Source of the DNA: Micrococcaceae bacterium
GTDB lineage: Bacteria; Actinomycetota; Actinomycetes; Actinomycetales; Micrococcaceae
DNA: 64,000 nucleotides
Direction of reading: 5' to 3'
NCBI GenBank assembly: GCA_025465475.1
Contig: JAODMR010000136.1
Coordinates: 36,222 to 100,221 of the forward strand
Part shown: piece after piece, positions 58,778 to 64,000 of the stretch
How positions within the stretch are numbered: the stretch's first letter is position 1
How the letters are laid out: every line of letters starts with the position of its first letter
Translations under genes and position numbers: made by a program
The notes under the pieces: generated by a model
The model's database searches: none
The model's input: only the letters and a program-made list of their open reading frames with translations
Told to the model about the DNA's origin: nothing

Positions 58778-58865
58778 TTGCAGCCCCGGCGGGCAGCGAC
58801 TATATTCAGATAACTGGCTCCTCACCGTCGTATCCCCCAATAGCGACGGTGAGGAGCCTTTTATG
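58778..58865 (+). ncRNA. Candidate C-rich-loop small RNA 2 with promoter
   Basis: TTGCAG (58778-58783), a 17-bp spacer and TATATT (58801-58806) form a near-consensus promoter. The 15-bp perfect stem GGCTCCTCACCGTCG (58816-58830) pairs with 58844-58858; the loop TATCCCCCAATAG contains the same ATCCCCCAATA as hairpin 1. TTTT follows directly. The transcript would begin near 58813 and end near 58865, about 50 nt, little more than a terminator hairpin. Actinobacterial 6C RNA has C-rich loops, but two hairpins in one molecule. Confidence 0.55.
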
Positions 58866-58879
58866 TTCTGGGCCGAGCG

Positions 58880-59161
58880 CTAGGAAGCCACTGACCGTAG
58901 CTTCCATCCACCGCCCAGCTGGTCCCGCAGCAGTTCCATGGTGGTCAGCTCACTGCGGACATTGCGGCCAACCCTCGCCTGCACCTGCCACACTTCGACG
59001 TCGACCCGGCCGAGGCCCTTGGGCATGCGCTGCTGCTGCTCCCACCAGTTCACCCGCTCGAACCATCTCACGGGCTCTGCACCAACCAGCCAATTCCGTC
59101 CCTCCCGCTCCACTGCCAAGGGAATGCCTGCCGCCGTCGTGCGTACTACTACGTGCTCCAT
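58880..59161 (-). CDS. Hypothetical protein (93 aa, Trp-rich)
   Basis: ATG 59161 begins MEHVVVRTTAAGIPLAVERE; TAACGT (59170-59175 on the + strand as ACGTTA) lies 8 nt upstream and suggests a leaderless mRNA. A longer frame to 59287 is not supported. Contains GRNWLVGAEPVRWFERVNWW and ends GGGWKLRSVAS. No transmembrane segment. It resembles small actinobacterial proteins with 'PVRWFERxxWW', but no family name can be given. It is convergent with RNA 2. Confidence 0.72.
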   Translation of the reverse strand: MEHVVVRTTAAGIPLAVEREGRNWLVGAEPVRWFERVNWWEQQQRMPKGLGRVDVEVWQVQARVGRNVRSELTTMELLRDQLGGGWKLRSVAS

Positions 59162-59310
59162 GTCATTGGACGTTAGGCAACGGCACCGACAATTTCGCTG
59201 GTCGCTGCCCGCTGCCTGGCCAGCTGGCGGGAAGGGCCGCCCGTCGGGTAGAGTAAATCCTCGTGGTCGGGGAACGCTTCCAACCACTTGGTCCGCTGGA
59301 AATGCGGTCC

Positions 59311-59383
59311 GGGTCTTTAGCTCAGCTGGTAGAGCGCCACGTTTACACCGTGGATGTCATCGGTTCGATCCCGGTAGGACCCA
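59311..59383 (+). tRNA. tRNA-Val (TAC anticodon)
   Basis: Acceptor GGGTCTT/AGGACCC, D-arm GCTCAGCTGGTAGAGC, anticodon stem CCACG/CGTGG with loop TTTACAC (anticodon TAC), T-arm ATCGG-TTCGATC-CCGGT. The discriminator is A (59383); CCA is not encoded (CCC follows). Terminator at 59392. Confidence 0.96.
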
Positions 59384-59391
59384 CCCAGGAG

Positions 59392-59433
59392 AACCCCGGA
59401 ACGTTGAGGCGCTAGCCTTGAGTTTCCGGGGTT
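59392..59433 (+). terminator. Terminator after tRNA-Val
   Basis: AACCCCGGAA (59392-59401) pairs with TTCCGGGGTT (59424-59433), followed by TCTTTGTTT. It also precedes the end of the convergent Sir2 gene. Confidence 0.75.
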
Positions 59434-59457
59434 TCTTTGTTTCCTGGCCCACCAGGC

Positions 59458-60402
59458 TCAGTCGCCGGGCAGCACCTGCGCCAGGTACGTCAGGCTCTCG
59501 CTGACCCCCGCCTCGACCTTGACCGTGGCCGTGTCGTCGCCCCTGGTGACGCCCCGGTTGATAATGACCACCGGCTTGCCGTTCTTTGCCGCGTGGCGGG
59601 GGAAGCGGAGGCCGCTCATCACTGTCAGCGAGGTTCCGGCGGCCAGCAGCACCTCCGCGGCGTCCACCATTGCATAGGCATCGGCTACGCGGTCCTTGGG
59701 CACGTTCTCGCCGAAGAAGACAAAGTCCGGCTTGAGCATGCCGTCGCAGATTTCGCAGTCCGCCATCCGGAACCCGGCGATCAGCGCCTCCTGCTCCACC
59801 ACGGCGTCCGCATCGGGTGCGGTTTCCACTGGCCCCGCCGCCTCGACCAGTTCCAGGAAGCGGGGGTTGAGTTCCTCCAGCACAGTGGCCAGGTGCGCAC
59901 GCGAAACGACTGTCCGGCAGCTCAGGCAAATGACCTGGTCGTACCGGCCGTGCAGGTCGATGACGTTCCGGGCGCCGGCGTCCTCGTGCAGCCTGTCAAC
60001 GTTCTGGGTGATGATGCCGGTGGTCAGTCCCGCGCGCTCCAAATCCCGCACGGCGAAGTGGCCTGCGTTGGGATCGGCGTGCCGCAGGCGGTGCCAGCCC
60101 AAGTGGTTGCGGGCCCAGTAGCGCTGGCGCAGCTGATCATTGCCAACAAACTGCTGATAGGTCATGGGTGAGCGCGGCACGGAGGTCGGCCCGCGATAGT
60201 CGGGAATGCCGGAATCGGTGCTCAGGCCCGCTCCTGTCAGCAGAACCAGCCGGCGTCCCGTCATCAGTTCTGCCGCGCTTTCCAGGGCGGCACGTTCGAC
60301 GTCGGACAGCTTCGCGAGAGTGTCGGCGGCCGGGGCGCTGGCAAAGCCGGTGAGTCCCAGGCCCACCGGTCGCGACGTGCCGCCTTTTTCGGTCTCGGTC
60401 AC
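59458..60402 (-). CDS. Sir2-family NAD-dependent protein deacylase
   Basis: 314 aa, GTG start 60402 that overlaps the peroxiredoxin stop (GTGA). The sirtuin motifs are TGAGLSTDSGIPDYRGP, TQNVDRLHEDAG, catalytic His in DLHGRYDQVICL, zinc cysteines CLSC and CEIC, and FFGENVPKD. An N-terminal extension of about 45 residues precedes the core. It removes acyl groups from lysine using NAD+. It is third in an operon with DUF3052 and a peroxiredoxin. Confidence 0.94.
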   Translation of the reverse strand: MTETEKGGTSRPVGLGLTGFASAPAADTLAKLSDVERAALESAAELMTGRRLVLLTGAGLSTDSGIPDYRGPTSVPRSPMTYQQFVGNDQLRQRYWARNHLGWHRLRHADPNAGHFAVRDLERAGLTTGIITQNVDRLHEDAGARNVIDLHGRYDQVICLSCRTVVSRAHLATVLEELNPRFLELVEAAGPVETAPDADAVVEQEALIAGFRMADCEICDGMLKPDFVFFGENVPKDRVADAYAMVDAAEVLLAAGTSLTVMSGLRFPRHAAKNGKPVVIINRGVTRGDDTATVKVEAGVSESLTYLAQVLPGD

Positions 60403-60899
60403 GCCGGGGCGAGCTCCGAGAGGGCGTCAAGATAGCGATGCAGGTCCCGGGCCTGCCCCACCGGGCTGGAGAAGCTGCTGCGCAGGATGCCCTCAGCATC
60501 GAGAACGAAGGAGCCCCGCTCCGCCATTCCGCGGGCGGGGTTGAACACGCCGTAGCGTTGGGCCACCTGGCCGTGCGGCCAAAAGTCGGCCAGCAGGTCG
60601 AAACCGAAGCCCTCAGCCTCCGCGTAGGCGCGCAGGGTGTATTTGCTGTCAACCGACACTGCCAGGAGCGTGGCGGAGGCTGATTCGAAGGACGCCAGGT
60701 TCTCCTGCAGCGCACACATCTCGCCCGTGCAGACGCCAGAGAACGCAAAGGGATAAAAGACCAGGACCACCGGACCGCCGCGGAGGTTGGACAGTCGCAC
60801 CGGCTCACCATGCTGATTGACCAGTTCGAAGTCCGGGGCCGGTTCCCCCACCGCCGGCAGGGAAGGCGCCTGTTCCTGCTCCTGGCCGAGTACGGTCAT
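60399..60899 (-). CDS. Peroxiredoxin (AhpE-like)
   Basis: 166 aa from ATG 60899, which overlaps the DUF3052 stop by 4 bp; the long frame further upstream is a shadow. AhpC/TSA fold: peroxidatic Cys in YPFAFSGVCTGEMCALQ, where another Cys lies four residues on. FDLLADFWPHGQVAQRYGVF and RGSFVLDAEG are conserved. It reduces hydroperoxides, as in mycobacterial AhpE. The electron donor is not evident. Confidence 0.92.
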   Translation of the reverse strand: MTVLGQEQEQAPSLPAVGEPAPDFELVNQHGEPVRLSNLRGGPVVLVFYPFAFSGVCTGEMCALQENLASFESASATLLAVSVDSKYTLRAYAEAEGFGFDLLADFWPHGQVAQRYGVFNPARGMAERGSFVLDAEGILRSSFSSPVGQARDLHRYLDALSELAPA

Positions 60900-61315
60900 T
60901 TTTTCTTGCGCGGCACCAGGCGTGTCGCCGCCCACTCCGGGGACGCGCCGACGCTGGAGGTCAGATGCAGGCCGGCGATGGGCGCCGCCTCCTGGATTTC
61001 CGCCGGCGGTACGTACCCGGCGCGGCCATTCTTGGGCGTCAGCACCCACACAACGCCGCCCTCGCCCAGGGTCGTCAGGGAGTCCACCAGCGCGTCCACC
61101 AGGTCGCCGTCGTCGGCCCGCCACCAGAGAATGGCTGCGTCCGCAACCTCGTGGTCGTCCTCATCCAGCAGCTCGGAGCCGGTCAGGTCCTCGATGGACT
61201 CGCGCAGGTCGAAGTCCACGTCGTCGTCGTAACCGAACTCCTGAATCAGATCTCCGTTTTTGAAACCCAATTTTCCCGCCACACTGGCTACAGTGCCGGC
61301 TTCGGCCTCGCTCAC
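60896..61315 (-). CDS. DUF3052 domain protein
   Basis: 139 aa from GTG 61315 with AGGAGGAACAC upstream; ATG 61357 lacks a ribosome site. DUF3052: GKLGFKNGDLIQEFGYDDDVD followed by WWRADDGDLVDALVDSL, GEGGVVWVLTPKNGRAGYV and the end WAATRLVPRKKK. In actinobacteria it is almost always divergent from aceE, as here (283 bp). Function is not established; linkage with central metabolism is inferred from conservation. Confidence 0.9.
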   Translation of the reverse strand: MSEAEAGTVASVAGKLGFKNGDLIQEFGYDDDVDFDLRESIEDLTGSELLDEDDHEVADAAILWWRADDGDLVDALVDSLTTLGEGGVVWVLTPKNGRAGYVPPAEIQEAAPIAGLHLTSSVGASPEWAATRLVPRKKK

Positions 61316-61598
61316 GTGTTCCTCCTGCTTATGCTGCTGATGGGTGTATCTAGTCAATTATCCACATCCGGGCCCGCTTGCGCCCTTCAGCCGCTCAACA
61401 GGCCCGCCGGCGGAGCCAGAGCCCCGCACAACGTGCACCTGTTGTCCCCTTACACAACACCCTTTGCCCCGCCGCATCAAGCTCGGTACGAACAAACCCG
61501 TCGGCTACGCGCTGCGCCCGGCGCGGACTAGAGTATGGGATGGACGCCTGCGGCTACAGCTGCCGGCGGGAAAAATATGCTCTTAAGAGAGGTTGGAC

Positions 61599-64000
61599 GT
61601 GGCCGCAGGAGAAGAGAACTCCCACATCCTGAGCGGGTTAACAAACCAGCTGCCTGACAGGGATCCGGAAGAGACCGCCGAATGGGTTGAGTCCCTGGAT
61701 GCCTTGATTCAGGAACAAGGCACCGAACGTGCCCAGTTCATCATGCGTAGCCTGCTGCAGCGGGCCGGAGCGCAAAGCGTTGGCGTTCCGATGGTCACGA
61801 CCACCGATTACGTGAACACCATTCCTGCCGACCAGGAAGCCGATTTCCCCGGCGATGAGGAGATCGAACGGAAGTACCGGGCCTGGCTGCGGTGGAACGC
61901 CGCGGTCATGGTGCACCGGGCGCAGCGGTCGGATATCGGCGTTGGCGGACACATTTCCACGTACGCCGGCGCGGCCACCCTGTATGAGGTGGGCTTCAAC
62001 CACTTCTTCCGCGGCAAGGACCACCCCGGCGGCGGTGACCAGATCTTTTTCCAGGGCCACGCCTCCCCCGGCATGTACTCCCGCGCCTTTATGGAGGGAC
62101 GCCTGTCCGAAGAGGACATGGACGGGTTCCGGCAGGAGAAGTCCCGGAAGGGCCATGCCCTGTCCTCCTACCCGCACCCGCGGCTGATGCCCGAGTTCTG
62201 GGAATTCCCCACCGTGTCCATGGGCATCGGGCCGATGAACGCGATCTACCAGGCGCAGTCAAACCGCTACCTGCACAACCGTGGGTTCAAGGACACCTCC
62301 GACCAGCAGGTCTGGGCTTTCCTGGGCGACGGCGAAATGGACGAGCCCGAATCGCGCGGCCTGCTCCAGTTGGCCGCCAACGACAAGCTGGACAACCTCA
62401 ACTTTGTGATCAACTGCAACCTGCAGCGCCTGGACGGGCCGGTCCGGGGCAACGGCAAGATCATGCAGGAACTCGAAGCGTTCTTCCGCGGCGCCGGCTG
62501 GAACGTCATCAAGGTCGTGTGGGGCCGCGAGTGGGATGACCTGCTGGCCAAGGACACCGACGGGTCGTTGGTGGACATCATGAACACCACTGTCGACGGC
62601 GACTACCAGACCTACAAGGCCGAGTCCGGCGGCTTCGTTCGCGAGCACTTCTTCGGCAAGACCCCGCAGACCAAGGAACTGGTTGCGGACCTGACCGACG
62701 ACCAGATCTGGAACCTCAAGCGGGGCGGCCACGACTACCGCAAGGTCTACGCCGCGTACAAGGCCGCAACGGAGTTCAAGGGCAAGCCCACGGTCATCCT
62801 GGCGCACACGGTCAAGGGCTACGGCCTGGGTACCCACTTTGAGGGCCGCAACGCCACGCACCAGATGAAGAAGCTGACGCTGCAGGACCTGAAGGACTTC
62901 CGCGACCATCTGCGGATCCCCATCACGGACGAGCAGCTGGAGAAGGATCCGTACCGGCCGCCGTACTACCACCCGGGCATGGACGCGCCGGAGATCAAGT
63001 ACCTGATGGAGCGCCGCCGTGCGCTGGGCGGGTTCCTGCCCGAGCGCCGGTCCAAGCACGCCGAACTTGCCCTGCCCGGGGACAAGGCCTACGAGGTGGC
63101 CAACCGCGGTTCCGGCAAGCAGTACGCCGCGACCACCATGGCCTTCGTGCGGCTGCTCAAGGACCTCATGCGGGACAAGGAATTCGGCAAGCGCGTGGTG
63201 CCCATCATTCCCGACGAGGCCCGCACCTTCGGCATGGACTCCTTTTTCCCGACGGCAAAGATTTACAACCCCAAGGGGCAGAATTACCTGTCGGTGGACC
63301 GTGACCTGATCCTGGCGTACAAGGAGTCCATCTCCGGCCAGATCGTGCACGCCGGCATCAACGAGGCCGGCTCCATTGCCGCGTTCACGGCAGCCGGCAC
63401 GGCCTACGCCACGCACGGTGAGCCGCTGATCCCGATCTACGTGTTCTACTCGATGTTCGGTTTCCAGCGCACCGGGGACGCGATCTGGGCAGCAGCTGAC
63501 CAGATGACCCGCGGCTTCCTGATCGGCGCGACCGCCGGCCGGACCACCCTGACCGGTGAAGGCCTGCAGCACGCCGACGGGCATTCCCCCATCCTGGCTT
63601 CGACCAACCCCGCCGTCGTCAGCTACGACCCTGCCTACGGGTACGAAATCGGGGTCATCATGCGGGACGGGTTGAACCGGATGTACGGCCCGGACTCCAC
63701 CGACCGGAACCTGATGTACTACCTGACCGTCTACAACGAGCCGATCCTGCAACCAGCAGCTCCTGCCGAGCTGGACACCGAGGGCATCATCAAGGGCATC
63801 TACCTGCTCGCCCCGGCCAAGATCGACGGACCCCGCACCCAGCTGCTGGCCTCCGGCGTTTCCGTTCCCTGGGCCCTTGAGGCCCAGGCCGTCCTCGCCG
63901 AGGACTGGGGCGTTTCCGCGGATGTCTGGTCGGTCACGTCCTGGAGCGAGCTGCGCCGGGACGGCCTGGCCGCCGAAGAGGAAGCGTTCCTCAATCCCGA
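61599..64000 (+). CDS. aceE: Pyruvate dehydrogenase E1 component, homodimeric (partial)
   Basis: The first 800 codons; the gene (usually about 915 aa) runs off the right edge. GTG 61599 has AGAGAGG 6 nt upstream. E1 decarboxylates pyruvate with thiamine diphosphate and passes acetyl to E2. The ThDP motif is [13 protein letters not shown], with [31 protein letters not shown] and [11 protein letters not shown] also typical of the AceE type. A promoter with GCTACA (61553-61558) and TATGCT (61576-61581), 17-bp spacer, and a CTCTTAAGAG palindrome just before the ribosome site may control it. Confidence 0.96.
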   Translation, partial: MAAGEENSHILSGLTNQLPDRDPEETAEWVESLDALIQEQGTERAQFIMRSLLQRAGAQSVGVPMVTTTDYVNTIPADQEADFPGDEEIERKYRAWLRWNAAVMVHRAQRSDIGVGGHISTYAGAATLYEVGFNHFFRGKDHPGGGDQIFFQGHASPGMYSRAFMEGRLSEEDMDGFRQEKSRKGHALSSYPHPRLMPEFWEFPTVSMGIGPMNAIYQAQSNRYLHNRGFKDTSDQQVWAFLGDGEMDEPESRGLLQLAANDKLDNLNFVINCNLQRLDGPVRGNGKIMQELEAFFRGAGWNVIKVVWGREWDDLLAKDTDGSLVDIMNTTVDGDYQTYKAESGGFVREHFFGKTPQTKELVADLTDDQIWNLKRGGHDYRKVYAAYKAATEFKGKPTVILAHTVKGYGLGTHFEGRNATHQMKKLTLQDLKDFRDHLRIPITDEQLEKDPYRPPYYHPGMDAPEIKYLMERRRALGGFLPERRSKHAELALPGDKAYEVANRGSGKQYAATTMAFVRLLKDLMRDKEFGKRVVPIIPDEARTFGMDSFFPTAKIYNPKGQNYLSVDRDLILAYKESISGQIVHAGINEAGSIAAFTAAGTAYATHGEPLIPIYVFYSMFGFQRTGDAIWAAADQMTRGFLIGATAGRTTLTGEGLQHADGHSPILASTNPAVVSYDPAYGYEIGVIMRDGLNRMYGPDSTDRNLMYYLTVYNEPILQPAAPAELDTEGIIKGIYLLAPAKIDGPRTQLLASGVSVPWALEAQAVLAEDWGVSADVWSVTSWSELRRDGLAAEEEAFLNP

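Larger units (their letters stand above)
58383..58879. other. Intergenic region carrying two hairpin RNAs
   Basis: 497 bp between the SDR start (reading left) and the end of the 93-aa gene. The left part (58383-58560) should hold the idonate operon promoter. The right part holds the two C-rich-loop hairpins. No protein-coding ORF with a ribosome site was seen. Confidence 0.6.

Noticed and set aside
62259..63752. 497-aa ORF on the minus strand
   Set aside because: It is an antisense shadow of aceE, whose coding strand has clear family motifs.

Overview
The window is chromosomal DNA from a high-GC Gram-positive actinobacterium. It is most likely Micrococcales, and Arthrobacter-like Micrococcaceae is the best guess. 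Supporting this are the homodimeric AceE next to DUF3052, the Ku/LigD end-joining pair, an Rv2629/Balon-type ribosome hibernation factor, MptB-type mannosyltransferases, DUF2795, and many start codons that sit 6 nt behind a TANNNT -10 box (leaderless mRNAs). No species call is possible from sequence alone.

Layout. 1-2519: end of a GntR regulator, a D-2-hydroxyacid dehydrogenase and an MFS transporter. 2871-9277: a stress/DNA-repair block with a small acidic protein, LigD divergent from Ku, the hibernation factor between two acidic small proteins, and a SigB/SigF-type sigma factor. 9280-20947: a carbohydrate cluster holding a near-complete ADP-heptose pathway (GmhA, GmhB and two bifunctional HldE proteins) with three GT9, two GT4-like and one GT2 glycosyltransferases and a short SDR; it lacks a recognisable HldD epimerase. 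This is unusual for a cell without LPS. 21272-28221: MetAP and a mirrored set of GT-C mannosyltransferases (two MptB-like outside, two GT87-like inside). Both inner genes appear to start with ATT. 28549-35450: orn, tRNA-His, acyl-CoA dehydrogenase, peptide deformylase, RF3, a secreted or anchored HNH nuclease, and RtcB.

35562-41833 is a catabolic operon: an RpiR regulator behind twin TGCAA-N6-TTGCA operators, a beta-hydroxyacid dehydrogenase, an aldehyde dehydrogenase, an M20 amidohydrolase and a DUF3100 membrane protein. 41834-46404 is an accessory region with a fucosyltransferase-like gene, an asparagine-synthetase-like protein lacking the N-terminal Cys, and three ATGA-coupled small ORFs. 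It also has two arrays of hairpins with variable stems and a constant loop (TCTCACG), and an imperfect duplicate of the 3' end of the RNase P RNA gene 1.1 kb from the real one. It looks like the residue of an element inserted at rnpB.

46376-64000 returns to core genes: rnpB, gap, yaaA, a zinc-ribbon-like protein, Nif3, msrA, cysK-cysE, gnd, sdaA, an L-idonate/gluconate-type dehydrogenase pair, tRNA-Val, a Sir2-peroxiredoxin-DUF3052 operon and the start of aceE. Between the idonate operon and tRNA-Val lie two stand-alone hairpins with the same C-rich loop (ATCCCCCAATA) on unrelated 15-bp stems. Each follows a -10 box, and they look like a pair of very short regulatory RNAs.

The best candidates for something new are the twin C-rich-loop RNAs (58.6-58.9 kb), the constant-loop hairpin arrays and rnpB duplicate (42-46.4 kb), the heptose glycan cluster (9.3-21 kb), and the paired ATT starts (24-25.3 kb).
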